Below are positions 1 through 8,331 of a stretch of DNA of 64,000 nucleotides, in pieces (position 1 is the stretch's first letter; each line of letters starts with the position of its first letter). A model generated the notes under the pieces. The model was not told the origin of the DNA and searched no databases. It saw nothing but the letters and a program-made list of their open reading frames with translations. This DNA comes from CAVRCA01 sp963719345 (GTDB lineage: Bacteria > Pseudomonadota > Alphaproteobacteria > Acetobacterales > Acetobacteraceae). Location of the stretch: positions 54,329 through 118,328 of the forward strand of contig CAVRCA010000009.1 of assembly GCA_963719345.1 (NCBI GenBank). The letters are read 5' to 3'. The translations under genes and the position numbers were made by a program.

Positions 1-401
1 TGCCGATCGGCGAGGTCAAGACTAGTTACCGGGATAGGCCGGTCGGCTCGGCGTCGAAACTGCACACGGTGCGCGACGGCGTCCGCATCCTGCGCACCAT
101 CGTGATCCTGGTTAAGGAGGAGCGCCCGCTCCAATTCTTTTCCCTGACGGGACTGGTGCTGGCGCTGCTGGCACTCGCGATCGGCGTGCCGGTCATCGTC
201 GAGTTCCTGCACAGCGGCTTGGTGCCGCGGCTGCCGACCGCCGTGCTTGCCGCGAGCCTGACGTTGCTTTGTTTCCTGTCGATCGCCTGTGGACTGATCC
301 TCGATTCGGTGTCCCGCGGCCGCAAGGAGATCAAGCGGCTTGCATACCTCGCCATTCCGGCGGCCGGAGCAAGCTCGACTTCCGGTGCTCCCCCGGTCTG
401 A
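1..401 (+). CDS. Glycosyltransferase family 2, C-terminal part (gene enters from the left edge)
   Basis: The reading frame is open from the first bases of the window and ends in TGA at 399-401, so only the last ~130 residues are present. Visible are a tail of the GT-A domain (PIGEVKTSYRDRPVGSASKL), two hydrophobic segments (about LTGLVLALLALAIGVPVIV and AVLAASLTLLCFLSIACGLI) and a basic end with SRGRKEIKRLAYL. This layout, a GT2 domain followed by two C-terminal membrane helices, is typical of dolichol-phosphate-mannose-synthase-like enzymes that load a sugar on a polyprenyl phosphate. The GTG at 69 is internal, not a start. The donor sugar cannot be judged from this fragment. Confidence 0.75.
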   Translation, partial: PIGEVKTSYRDRPVGSASKLHTVRDGVRILRTIVILVKEERPLQFFSLTGLVLALLALAIGVPVIVEFLHSGLVPRLPTAVLAASLTLLCFLSIACGLILDSVSRGRKEIKRLAYLAIPAAGASSTSGAPPV

Positions 402-409
402 CGGAATAC

Positions 410-1198
410 TCAGCGGCTCGGATGCGGCTGGTCTGCCATTAGCCGGGAAAGTGTCGGTTCGATCACGCCGGCCAGCCTCTCCTGCGCCTGCGCGGTGGGA
501 TGCAGCGGCGGCTCCGGGGGAGTGAGCAGCGGGTCGAAATAGAGGCTCCGGTCAAGTCGGCCATTCCGCATGAACAGGGACGTCACATCAAAAAACGTCG
601 GGTCCCCACCAGAAGGGTAGCGCGAAGCGAGCGCGCGGTTGATCGCCACCGTGGTGTCGCTGGCCCAAGCCGACCGCTCGCTCGGCAGCACGCTCAACAA
701 CAGCAGCTTGGTTTGCGGCAGACGGCGGTGCAACTCGTCGATGTTGGCGGCAATACCGGTGGTGGTGGCCTCGGCTGACCAGTGCACCCGACCGAGATTG
801 TTGGCGCCGATCAGGACGACCGCGACCTTGGGCGCGATGCCGTCCACCTCGCCGTTGCGGATGCGCCATAACAGGTTGGCCGTCGTGTCGCCCTTGAAGC
901 CGAGATTGACCGCGTTGCGATCGCCATAGAAGCGGTTCCACCCGGGTCTGAAATCCGCCCAGTCCGGGGGACCGACGCGCTCCCAGTCCTCGGTGATCGA
1001 GTCGCCGAGGAAGATCAGGTCGACCCTGCCTTGGCGCAGCCGTTCGAGCGCGGCGAGGTGCCGGGCGCGCCACCAGGGAAGGTCGAGGCGCGAGATCGGG
1101 GTAGCGGCGAGCGGCTCGTGCGAGTGGGTGCTCGGCGCGGCGGCAAGGAGCGGGAGCGCTGCGGCGAGCGTCAGTGCGAGGCGGCGCAGGCTTGTCAC
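410..1198 (-). CDS. Secreted GDSL/SGNH-family hydrolase
   Basis: The 262-residue protein starts with a signal peptide (basic MTSLRRLA, then an Ala/Leu-rich core to about residue 25). SGNH blocks are in order: GDSIT at 65-69 with the nucleophile Ser67, the oxyanion Gly in NLGFKGDT near 99-104, GANN at 131-134, and the catalytic His in LHPT near 233. The Asp usually three residues before that His is replaced by Pro, with Glu229 next to it, so the triad may be altered. The family contains esterases, acetylhydrolases and lysophospholipases; the substrate is not evident. It converges on the GT2 gene, with 8 bp between the two stop codons. Confidence 0.85.
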   Translation of the reverse strand: MTSLRRLALTLAAALPLLAAAPSTHSHEPLAATPISRLDLPWWRARHLAALERLRQGRVDLIFLGDSITEDWERVGPPDWADFRPGWNRFYGDRNAVNLGFKGDTTANLLWRIRNGEVDGIAPKVAVVLIGANNLGRVHWSAEATTTGIAANIDELHRRLPQTKLLLLSVLPSERSAWASDTTVAINRALASRYPSGGDPTFFDVTSLFMRNGRLDRSLYFDPLLTPPEPPLHPTAQAQERLAGVIEPTLSRLMADQPHPSR

Positions 1199-2382
1199 GC
1201 TCCCGTAATCTCGGCGATCTCCGCCTCACCATAGCCGGCTTCTCGCAGCACCTCCGTCGTGTGCTCGCCGAGGCCGGGCGGCAGGCGACGGATCGAGGGC
1301 GGCGAGGCGGAGAAGGCGGCCGGAACCGCGGTCAGGACCGTGCGGCCGTTGGTCGGGTGATCGACTTCCTGGAAAAAGCCGGTTTCGCGCAAATAGGGAT
1401 TGTCCAGCAACTCCGGCAGGGTGCCGGCCTCGCCACAGGGGATATCGGCTCGCTGCAGGATGTCCAGCCACTCGGCGGTGGTGCGAGACTGCATCCCTTC
1501 CGTCAGCACGGCATAGACGGCGTCCACGTTCTCCGTGCGCGCGCCGATGCTGGCGAAGCGCGAATCCTCGATCAGCTCGGGGCGGCCGATCGCCGCGAAG
1601 ATGCGCGCCCACTGGATGTCGCTCACGGCAATGACCGAGACGTACCCATCCCTGGTCCGATAGGGCCGGCGATGTGGCGTCAGCATCCTGGGGTAGCCCA
1701 TGCCCCGTTCGGGCTCGCCGATCGCCGCACCCCAGAGGTGCTCGACCAGCATGAAGTTCAGCATCGTCTCCATCATCGGCACATGCACTTCCTGGCCCTC
1801 GCCGGTGCGCTCCCGGTGGAACAGAGCCATGCCGATCATCGAGGCCAGCATGTGTCCGCTCACCTTGTCGGCGGCGACGGTCGGAAAGTAGCGCGGCGCG
1901 CCATCCGGCCCGGCGTTCAGCGAGGCCGTGCCGCTGAGCCCCTGGATCAGATCGTCATAGGCCGGGCTGTCCTGCAGCGAGCTGCCTTTGCGAAACCCGC
2001 TCGCGCAGGCCAGGATGACGCGCCGGTTCTGCGCGGCGAGGCTGGCGTAGTCGAGCCCGAGCCGCTCGGCGGCACCCAGCCGCATGTTGTGCACCACGAC
2101 GTCCGCCGCCGCGATCAGCCGGTCCAGCGCCGCGCGGGCCGGCTTGCGCTTGAGGTCAAGCACGATGCTGCGCTTGTTGCGGTTCAGTGCGACGAAGTAG
2201 GCGCCCATGTCCGGGGCGCGCGAAGGGCCGATATGCCGGCAATTGTCGCCGGCCGGGGTCTCCACCTTGATCACGTCGGCGCCCATGTCGCCGAGGATCT
2301 GGGTCGCGAACGGGCCAAGCACCACGGTCGTCAAATCGACGACGCGGATACCGGCGAGCGGGCCGCGGTTTTCGTCCGTCAT
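1195..2382 (-). CDS. CaiB/BaiF family CoA transferase
   Basis: Family III CoA transferase that moves CoA between an acyl-CoA and a free carboxylate through an enzyme-bound anhydride. Seen: the N-terminal block GIRVVDLTTVVLGPFATQIL, the GADVIKVE segment, and YDD at about 142-144, where the family's catalytic Asp lies. I chose the ATG at 2382, which gives MTDENRGPL and a 395-residue protein. A longer reading from 2442 would add a non-homologous leader overlapping uppP. The stop overlaps the start of the GDSL hydrolase by 4 bp, suggesting co-transcription. The acyl donor and acceptor cannot be told from sequence. Confidence 0.9.
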   Translation of the reverse strand: MTDENRGPLAGIRVVDLTTVVLGPFATQILGDMGADVIKVETPAGDNCRHIGPSRAPDMGAYFVALNRNKRSIVLDLKRKPARAALDRLIAAADVVVHNMRLGAAERLGLDYASLAAQNRRVILACASGFRKGSSLQDSPAYDDLIQGLSGTASLNAGPDGAPRYFPTVAADKVSGHMLASMIGMALFHRERTGEGQEVHVPMMETMLNFMLVEHLWGAAIGEPERGMGYPRMLTPHRRPYRTRDGYVSVIAVSDIQWARIFAAIGRPELIEDSRFASIGARTENVDAVYAVLTEGMQSRTTAEWLDILQRADIPCGEAGTLPELLDNPYLRETGFFQEVDHPTNGRTVLTAVPAAFSASPPSIRRLPPGLGEHTTEVLREAGYGEAEIAEITGA

Positions 2383-2407
2383 CGGGCGGCTTTCCGAACC
2401 GTGTGGG

Positions 2408-3247
2408 TCACGCGACGAGATACAGCACGGCCAGGCTGCCAAGGCCGAACACGATGCAGTAGTAGGCGAACGGGTTCAGCGCCCAGGCATCATTGGTGCG
2501 GAAGTAGCGCATCAGGAAGGCGGTGCTCGCGAACGCGGTCACGCCGGCCAGGATCGCGGCGACGACGGAGAGCTGGAGCACGCCCGGCGCGATGTCCTCG
2601 TGCAGCAGCTTGGGCAGTTCCAGTACGGTCGCGCCGAGGATGACCGGCGTGGCGATCAGGAACGAGAAATGGGCGGCGCCCTCATGCCCGACGCCACGCA
2701 GCAGCCCGCCGACGATGGTGGCGCCGGAGCGGGAAATGCCGGGGATCAGCGCGAGGCATTGCCAGCAGCCGATTATCAGTGCGTCGATGGCGGTGAGGCT
2801 GGACAGCGGCCGGCTGCGTGCCGCGCCGCGCAGCCGCTCACCGAACAGCAGCATCGCGCCGTTCACGACCAGGAACACCGCCGCGACCACGGGCGAGCCG
2901 AACAGCGTGCGCAGGAATTTTTCAAGCAGGAAGCCGACGATCACGGCGGGAATGGTCGCGAGGACCACGAGCACGAACACCCTCCGGCTCTCCTTGACCT
3001 TGTGGGGGGAGCCGATGCCGAGCACGCCCGAAAGCAGCGCCCACCAGTCTTTCCAGAAATAGAGCAGCAGGGCGGCGGCGGTGCCGAGGTGGAGGGTGAC
3101 CAGGAAAGGCAGGAAGGCGGCCGAACGCTGATCGATGCTCCAGCCGAGCAGCGGCGGTAGGACGACGGCATGGCCGAGGCTGCTGACCGGGAACAGCTCG
3201 GTCGCCCCCTGCAGGATGGCGATGACGATCGCTTGCAGCGTCGTCAT
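2408..3247 (-). CDS. uppP: Undecaprenyl-diphosphatase (BacA/UppP)
   Basis: Integral membrane phosphatase that recycles undecaprenyl diphosphate to the monophosphate used as lipid carrier for peptidoglycan and exopolysaccharide. Both family signatures are present: QGATELFPVSSLGH at 13-26 and PGISRSGA at 169-176. The 279-residue length and multiple hydrophobic helices fit the family. The first motif differs slightly from the usual QGxTEFLPISSTGH. It is followed at 25 bp by the CoA transferase on the same strand. It supplies the carrier needed by the polysaccharide locus at 41-62 kb. Confidence 0.95.
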   Translation of the reverse strand: MTTLQAIVIAILQGATELFPVSSLGHAVVLPPLLGWSIDQRSAAFLPFLVTLHLGTAAALLLYFWKDWWALLSGVLGIGSPHKVKESRRVFVLVVLATIPAVIVGFLLEKFLRTLFGSPVVAAVFLVVNGAMLLFGERLRGAARSRPLSSLTAIDALIIGCWQCLALIPGISRSGATIVGGLLRGVGHEGAAHFSFLIATPVILGATVLELPKLLHEDIAPGVLQLSVVAAILAGVTAFASTAFLMRYFRTNDAWALNPFAYYCIVFGLGSLAVLYLVA

Positions 3248-3427
3248 GGCGCGCGGGCCTCGCAGCCGAGCGCTGCCGCCGGCGTTCGGTGCATCGCCAT
3301 TCGACGTATTCCCTTGGGTCCGGATTCCGCTGACCGCGTTGCCGCGGCCTGGTGTTCCTGGCCGAAAGCTTCGTCCATTGCAACCCGAACGCGACCGGCG
3401 GACAGCACCAGGCGGGAGGCCGGCGCG

Positions 3428-4528
3428 TCAGTCGTTCATGGGGTAGGACGCCATGAGCTGGCGCTGCCGACGCCACAGCCGGAACATCTCGGTGAGGCCG
3501 CACGGCCGGTAGCCGCGGGCCCGATTAGCCGCCCCGATGCGCCACGCCCAGCCGTAATGCACGAACTGGGCGCGCCACGCCGCCCGGAGCGTAGTGGCGG
3601 GGTCCCAGACGTGGGTCGCCTCCGACCCGGCGCCGTTGATCTCGATAATGCGAAACCCCTCGCCGCGGCGGAATGCGGCCAGCGATTCGAAGCGGACGTC
3701 GAACCGCCCGAAGTGGAATTCGGGCATAGCACGGGCGATCCGCTCGATGGCCTCGGTCAGCGCCGGGGTCGCCTCGCGCGTCGCGTCCTCGAACAGCGAC
3801 CCTTTGCAGTGATTGCCGACGAAGACGAGCCGGACCCGCTCGCCCTGGGCGGGAACGTCCGCCAGCCGAGCTGCCAGGCGCGGCAGATAAAGATGCGGGA
3901 CCAGGCCGGCGCGTGGGTCGGCCAACACGAGCTGCTGCAAGGTGGAACGGCCATCCCCGATCACGTAGGGCGCGTGCTTGAACGTGATCGAGGTGATCCG
4001 ACCCTGCGCCCGCCCAGGCTGGCGCACGTAGAAGATGCCGGCCTCGCCTTCCTCCGGTGCGAACGCCTGCAGCATGAGCCGGCAGCCGCCGGGGAACTCG
4101 CGGAGGTAGCGCGCCAGTCCGGCTTGGTCCTCGATCAGCCGAACGCCGGTCCCGTTGCAGCCGATGTCGGGCTTGGCGACCACCGGCCAGTCGATCGCCG
4201 CAGCGCGCAGCTGCCGCTCCGCCTGCGCGAGCGCCTGCTCCGGAGTACCGGTCACTTCGAGGCTCGTGTAGGGAACCAGCCGGGAGCGTTCGCCCACGCC
4301 GACCTGATCGAGGATCGATATTTTCGACTCGCCGCACAGGCCGCCGGCGGTGATCCGCGGGTTGGCCGCCGTCGGCAGGCTCATGTCGCCGTAACGCAGC
4401 CCGAGCGCGATCCACTGCACGACGATCGGGGTGTAGAACATCCAGGACGGCCAGAACTCGAAATGCGAGACAGGCTTGTCCTGCGCGACCGCCGGCTGGG
4501 CGGTGCCGAGCGCCGTTTCGACCGTCAT
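3428..4528 (-). CDS. ATP-grasp domain protein (D-Ala-D-Ala ligase/glutathione-synthase-like fold)
   Basis: A 366-residue protein with an ATP-grasp core: VVAKPDIGCNGTGV at 117-129 is the lysine and glycine-rich loop, LMLQAFAP follows, and the metal-binding end reads IIEINGAGSEATH. ATP-grasp enzymes activate a carboxylate as acyl phosphate and couple it to an amine or thiol. No substrate-specific signature is recognised. The N-terminal ~110 residues (FEFWPSWMFYTPIVVQW) are aromatic-rich and not assigned. About 180 bp without a gene separate it from uppP. A DedA gene lies upstream on the same strand. Confidence 0.8.
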   Translation of the reverse strand: MTVETALGTAQPAVAQDKPVSHFEFWPSWMFYTPIVVQWIALGLRYGDMSLPTAANPRITAGGLCGESKISILDQVGVGERSRLVPYTSLEVTGTPEQALAQAERQLRAAAIDWPVVAKPDIGCNGTGVRLIEDQAGLARYLREFPGGCRLMLQAFAPEEGEAGIFYVRQPGRAQGRITSITFKHAPYVIGDGRSTLQQLVLADPRAGLVPHLYLPRLAARLADVPAQGERVRLVFVGNHCKGSLFEDATREATPALTEAIERIARAMPEFHFGRFDVRFESLAAFRRGEGFRIIEINGAGSEATHVWDPATTLRAAWRAQFVHYGWAWRIGAANRARGYRPCGLTEMFRLWRRQRQLMASYPMND

Positions 4529-4589
4529 GCCGGCCCCGTCGGCGAGGCGTCCGCTTCCGGGCCGCTCCGTGGGCCGTTCGCCGGGCCGC

Positions 4590-5168
4590 TCACTGAGGGG
4601 CGCCCTGCAGTCGGGTGGCGACCCGGCCGACGACGAAGAGGGTCACCGCGAACCCGGCCGCACCCGCCCAGCGCCAGGCGCCGAAATGATCGATGAGCAC
4701 CTGACCGATCCGGAGCGAAACCGCGAACAGCAGGGTGGTCCAGACCAGGGTCGCCGCGATTGCCGCCAAGGTGAACTGCCGGAAGTCGGCCCGCAGGAAG
4801 CCGCAGGCCGTGTAGGCGGGCAGCCGCATGCCCGGCAGGAACCGGCTGATCAGCACGACCCGAAACACGCGGCCCCGCACCCACTCGCCGAGCGCGCGCG
4901 AGCGCTCGGGCGGGACCAGCCGGGCGATCCAGCCGATACGGCTCGACAGGCGGCCGAGACCGTAAAGCCCCAGATCACCGAGCACGACGCCCGCATAGAG
5001 CGCGACCAGCGCCACCCAAACGGCGATGCCGCCCTCGTCGGCCCGCATGGCGGCGAGCACCGTCGCGGCGTCCTCCAGGACGAATGTGCCAAGGATGATC
5101 GCCACTGCCTGGGCAAGGGGACTCGTGCCGGCCAGCTTGAGGAGGATGACGAGGGAGTTGCCGACCAT
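4590..5168 (-). CDS. DedA family membrane protein
   Basis: A 192-residue polytopic membrane protein of the DedA/VTT family. Seen: the N-terminal membrane helix, the acidic FVLEDAATVLAA segment, the GDLGLYGLGRLSSRIGW re-entrant region, and the conserved basic SRFLPGMRLPAYTACG block. Bacterial DedA proteins are linked to undecaprenyl-phosphate or phospholipid translocation and to proton-motive-force-dependent envelope homeostasis. It lies between the ATP-grasp gene and the divergently transcribed metal exporter. A second DedA gene is at 16020-16670. Confidence 0.88.
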   Translation of the reverse strand: MVGNSLVILLKLAGTSPLAQAVAIILGTFVLEDAATVLAAMRADEGGIAVWVALVALYAGVVLGDLGLYGLGRLSSRIGWIARLVPPERSRALGEWVRGRVFRVVLISRFLPGMRLPAYTACGFLRADFRQFTLAAIAATLVWTTLLFAVSLRIGQVLIDHFGAWRWAGAAGFAVTLFVVGRVATRLQGAPQ

Positions 5169-5334
5169 TCCGCCCGGACGAAGTGAGATCGCGTTACAAG
5201 GCTCTCCCGAGACCGGGGTTCGGCCGGAAGACGATCAGCACCCTGTGATAGCCTCGCCGGGTTTGACCGCGCAAGAGGCCGCCATTTAAGCTGAAATCGC
5301 TCCGCGGATCGGGGCGCAGGGGGCAAGAGCGCGG

Positions 5335-6279
5335 ATGAGCGGGCACCACCACGCCCTCGGCCACGACCATGCCGGCCCGTCGCACGGCGACCACCATCAC
5401 GGCCCCGGTTCGTACGACCGCGCGTTCGCGGTTGGGGTGTTTCTGAACGCGGCGTTCGTCGTGGCCGAGATCGGGTTCGGCCTGGCCGCCAATTCGGTCG
5501 TTCTGGTCGCCGACGCCGCGCACAATCTGGGCGATGTGCTCGGGTTGCTGCTCGCTTGGGGGGCGAGCTGGCTGGCGCGTCGGCCGCCCACGCCACGGCG
5601 GACCTATGGCTGGGGCCGCAGCTCGATCCTTGCCGCGCTGGTGAACTCGGTGGTGTTGCTGGTCAGCGTCGGCGCCATCGCCTTCGAGGCCGCGCGTCGC
5701 CTCTTCCATCCCGAGCCGGTCGGCGAACTTACCGTGACCGGCGTCGCGGCGGCCGGCATCGTCGTCAATGGCGTCACGGCTTGGCTTTTCATGCGCGGGC
5801 GCAAGGACGACCTCAACATCCGCGCGGCGTTCCTGCATCTAGCCGGCGATGCGGCGGTCTCCGCCGGCGTGGTACTCACCGGTCTGCTGATCGCGCTCAC
5901 CGGCTGGTTCTGGCTCGACCCGCTGGCGAGCCTCGCCATCGCGGCGGTGATCCTGCTCAGCACCTGGGGCGTGCTGCGCGATGCCGCCGATATGGCGATG
6001 GACGCGGTGCCCGGCGGGGTCAGGCCCGAGGCGGTCGAGGACTACCTGCGGCGACTGCCGGGCATCGTCGAGGTGCATGACCTGCACATCTGGGCCTTGA
6101 GCACCACCGAGACGGCGCTGACGGCCCATCTCGTCTCCGTGCGCGAACGGGATCGCGACAGCCTGAGCGGGATTGCGGCCGAAATCCGCCAGCGCTTCCG
6201 CATCGGACACACGACCTTTCAGGTCGAGACCATCGCGGATGCGGAAGCTTGCGAACTGCGCCCGCACCACGTCGTGTAA
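5335..6279 (+). CDS. Cation diffusion facilitator (zinc/cobalt/cadmium efflux)
   Basis: A 314-residue inner-membrane metal/proton antiporter of the CDF family, CzcD/ZitB type. The N-terminus is His-rich (GHHHALGHDHAGPSHGDHHH) and probably gathers metal. Transmembrane metal-site motifs are ADAAHNLGDVLG in helix 2 and HLAGDAAVSAG in helix 5. The soluble C-terminal domain contains GIVEVHDLHIWALS and ends with HTTFQVE. It is divergent from the DedA gene, with 166 bp between them that must hold both promoters. The stop at 6279 precedes the SDR start by 26 bp. Confidence 0.93.
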   Translation: MSGHHHALGHDHAGPSHGDHHHGPGSYDRAFAVGVFLNAAFVVAEIGFGLAANSVVLVADAAHNLGDVLGLLLAWGASWLARRPPTPRRTYGWGRSSILAALVNSVVLLVSVGAIAFEAARRLFHPEPVGELTVTGVAAAGIVVNGVTAWLFMRGRKDDLNIRAAFLHLAGDAAVSAGVVLTGLLIALTGWFWLDPLASLAIAAVILLSTWGVLRDAADMAMDAVPGGVRPEAVEDYLRRLPGIVEVHDLHIWALSTTETALTAHLVSVRERDRDSLSGIAAEIRQRFRIGHTTFQVETIADAEACELRPHHVV

Positions 6280-6305
6280 TCACCGCGAGAGTTGGGACAC
6301 CAGCC

Positions 6306-7058
6306 ATGGACCTGCAACTCGGCGATAAAACCGCTTTGGTGACCGGGGCCAGCATGGGCATCGGCCGGGCCATCGCGCGGGGTCTCGCCGCCGAGGGCGT
6401 GCGGGTCGCCGCAGTCGCGCGGCGCGAGGAGCTGCTGCGCACCCTCGCCGCGGAGATCGAGGCGGCCGGCGGGCCGGCCCCGGCGCTGATCGCCCAAGAC
6501 ATCATGGACGAGCACGCGGTGGCACGACTGCGAGAGGCCGCACAGGCGGCACTGGGCCAGGTCGACATCCTGGTCAACTGCGCCGGCGGCAGCCGCGTGC
6601 TGCCGGTCGACGCCCCCGAGGAGCGGTGGACCGAGGCAATGACCCTCAACTTCACCCGCCAGCGGCAGATCGCGCACGCGCTGCTGCCCGGCATGATCGA
6701 GCGGCGCTGGGGTCGCATTATCAACATCACCGGCAAGTCCGAGCCGGAACACCTCAACGCCGCCTTCGCCGCCAAGGCCGCCATGCACGCCTGGGCGAAG
6801 GGCCTGTCGCGCGAGGTGGGCCAGCACGGGATTACGGTCAACTCCATCCCGCCCGGGCGGATAATGAGTGAGCAGATCCGCCGCAACTACCCCGAGGACT
6901 ATCGTCGCGCCTTCGCCGAAGCCGAGATTCCGGTGCGCTATTGGGGCGAGCCGGAGGACTTGGCCGTGCTGGCGGTCTTCTTGGCCTCGCCCCTTGCCCG
7001 CTATATCACCGGGGCCGTCATTCCAGTCGACGGCGGCTTGCGGCGCTACCAGTTTTGA
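6306..7058 (+). CDS. SDR family oxidoreductase with atypical active site
   Basis: A 250-residue Rossmann protein. The NAD(P) loop TGASMGIGRAIA is near residue 13, NCAGG near 88 and the C-terminal VDGG is present. The active-site stretch reads NITGKSEPEHLNAAFAAKAAM. The lysine is there, but the position four residues before it, normally the catalytic Tyr of YxxxK, is Ala, with Phe one place later. It may be a divergent clade or have lost classical catalysis. I start at ATG 6306, giving MDLQLGDKTALVTG; upstream frame sequence overlaps the CDF gene and lacks homology. Substrate unknown. Confidence 0.85.
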   Translation: MDLQLGDKTALVTGASMGIGRAIARGLAAEGVRVAAVARREELLRTLAAEIEAAGGPAPALIAQDIMDEHAVARLREAAQAALGQVDILVNCAGGSRVLPVDAPEERWTEAMTLNFTRQRQIAHALLPGMIERRWGRIINITGKSEPEHLNAAFAAKAAMHAWAKGLSREVGQHGITVNSIPPGRIMSEQIRRNYPEDYRRAFAEAEIPVRYWGEPEDLAVLAVFLASPLARYITGAVIPVDGGLRRYQF

Positions 7059-7137
7059 GGGTGCATCCCGTCTGGGCTTGCCGCGTTAGGTTGCAGTCGT
7101 GCTAGTTCACTGCTGACGATCAACTAGGGAGTTCGCT

Positions 7138-7290
7138 ATGCGGAAGCGTTTGGCTTTTGGCCTATCGATGCTGATGTTGCTGGGTGCCTCGTCCATGCTC
7201 GTGGGCTGCAACACCACCGCCGGGGCCGGCAAGGATCTCTCCAATACCGGCAAGGTCATCACCAACCAGGCGGACAAGAACAAGCCCTGA
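7138..7290 (+). CDS. Entericidin A/B family lipoprotein
   Basis: A 50-residue peptide, MRKRLAFGLSMLMLLGASSM onward, with a lipoprotein signal peptide and lipobox LVGC; the Cys at residue 24 becomes the lipidated N-terminus. The mature part, CNTTAGAGKDLSNTGKVI followed by a charged tail, carries the GCNTxxGxGKD hallmark of entericidins. In E. coli these are EcnA/EcnB, a small outer-membrane antidote/toxin pair under osmotic and stress control. Here there is only one copy. A GGGA ribosome site lies just upstream of the ATG. It sits alone between the SDR and the luciferase-like gene. Confidence 0.9.
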   Translation: MRKRLAFGLSMLMLLGASSMLVGCNTTAGAGKDLSNTGKVITNQADKNKP

Positions 7291-7371
7291 TCGCCGGCTC
7301 GGACTACCCGCCACGCCGTCGGCCTGACCGGCCGGGGCGCGGCGGGAACCCGACAACCTTTGGAGAGCACC

Positions 7372-8226
7372 ATGAACCTCGGCCGGCTCGGCGTATGGTA
7401 TGCGGTCGACCGGCTCAAGGGCGACCAGGTCCGCCAATTCCTAAGCACCGTCGAGGGCCTGGGCTACGACGCGCTCTGGTACCCGGAGGCGCGGGGCTTC
7501 GAGTTGCTGTCGGTCGGCAGCTTCATGCTGGCCAATACGACCAAGCTCAAACTGGGCAGCTCGATCGCCAGCATCTATGCCCGTGATTTCTTCACTGCCC
7601 AGCGCGGGCTCATCACATTGCGCGATCTCTACGCGGACCGTTTCATCCTTGGCCTCGGGGTCAGTCACCTGCCGATGGTCGAGGGGCTCCGCGGACACCG
7701 CTACGAAAAGCCGGTGCCGGCAATGCGGGCCTACCTGGACGGGATCGCGCGCGACCAGACCGACGATCTGCCCGTCGCGGTCGCGGCGCTGGGGCCGAAG
7801 ATGCTGGCGCTCGCCGCGGAGCGCAGCCGGGGCGCGCTCCCGTACAACGTAACTCCCGAGCACACGGCACAGGCGAAAGCCATCCTCGGCCCGGCGAAAT
7901 GGCTCGCGGTGGAACAGAAGGTATGCCTCGAGACCGACCCGGCCCGCGCGCGGACGTTGGGCCGTGAGGAGCTGCGCCGCTACATGGGCTTGCCGAACTA
8001 CCGCAATAATTGGCTCCGCATCGGCTTCTCGGAAGCCGATCTGGCCGACGGTGGCAGCGACCAGTTCATCGACGGCATGGTCGCCTGGGGCGACGCGGCC
8101 ACCATCAAGGCCAAGCTGCGGGCGCATTTCGAGGCTGGTGCTACGCATGTCTGCGTGCAGCCGGTCCACGCTCCGGAGGATTTTGACGCCCGGGACGCGA
8201 CGCTCAAGGCACTGGCCGACACCTGA
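7372..8226 (+). CDS. LLM-class (luciferase-like) flavin-dependent oxidoreductase
   Basis: A 284-residue single-domain TIM-barrel enzyme of the bacterial luciferase/F420 superfamily. Seen: the N-terminal strand LGRLGVWY, EGLGYDALWYPEA near residue 30, the KLGSSIASIYARDF stretch, RFILGLGVSH and a C-terminal GATHVCVQPVH strand. Members use FMN or F420 to oxidise alcohols, aldehydes or alkanesulfonates. Whether this one uses F420 cannot be settled here. The ATG at 7372 follows GGAG with correct spacing; the TTG at 7360 is less likely. Confidence 0.85.
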   Translation: MNLGRLGVWYAVDRLKGDQVRQFLSTVEGLGYDALWYPEARGFELLSVGSFMLANTTKLKLGSSIASIYARDFFTAQRGLITLRDLYADRFILGLGVSHLPMVEGLRGHRYEKPVPAMRAYLDGIARDQTDDLPVAVAALGPKMLALAAERSRGALPYNVTPEHTAQAKAILGPAKWLAVEQKVCLETDPARARTLGREELRRYMGLPNYRNNWLRIGFSEADLADGGSDQFIDGMVAWGDAATIKAKLRAHFEAGATHVCVQPVHAPEDFDARDATLKALADT

Positions 8227-8240
8227 CGGCAAGCGCCAAT

Positions 8241-8290
8241 CACCCCTGACCCCGGCCCTCTCCCGCACGGTTGCGCGCGGGGGGGTTCCC
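8241..8290. repeat. Degenerate copy of a CCCTCTCCC-type intergenic palindrome
   Basis: The intergenic stretch contains CCCTCTCCCGC, a short loop and a G-rich partner arm (GCGCGCGGGGGGG). It resembles the better-preserved hairpins at 21448-21479 and 27474-27524, which share the CCCTCTCC/GGAGAGGG core. It lies between the luciferase-like gene and the VOC gene, where it may end transcription. The second arm pairs imperfectly, so this is a weak call. Confidence 0.4.
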
Positions 8291-8331
8291 GTGTCTCATT
8301 GTCGCAGCGGGCACCCGAGGGGAGTCAGATC

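Noticed and set aside
1174..2643. Long plus-strand frame of 489 codons
   Set aside because: It is antisense to the CoA transferase and uppP, rich in Arg/Ala/Gly as high-GC shadows are.
3170..4696. 508-codon plus-strand frame
   Set aside because: Antisense to the ATP-grasp gene, with low-complexity composition and no motifs.
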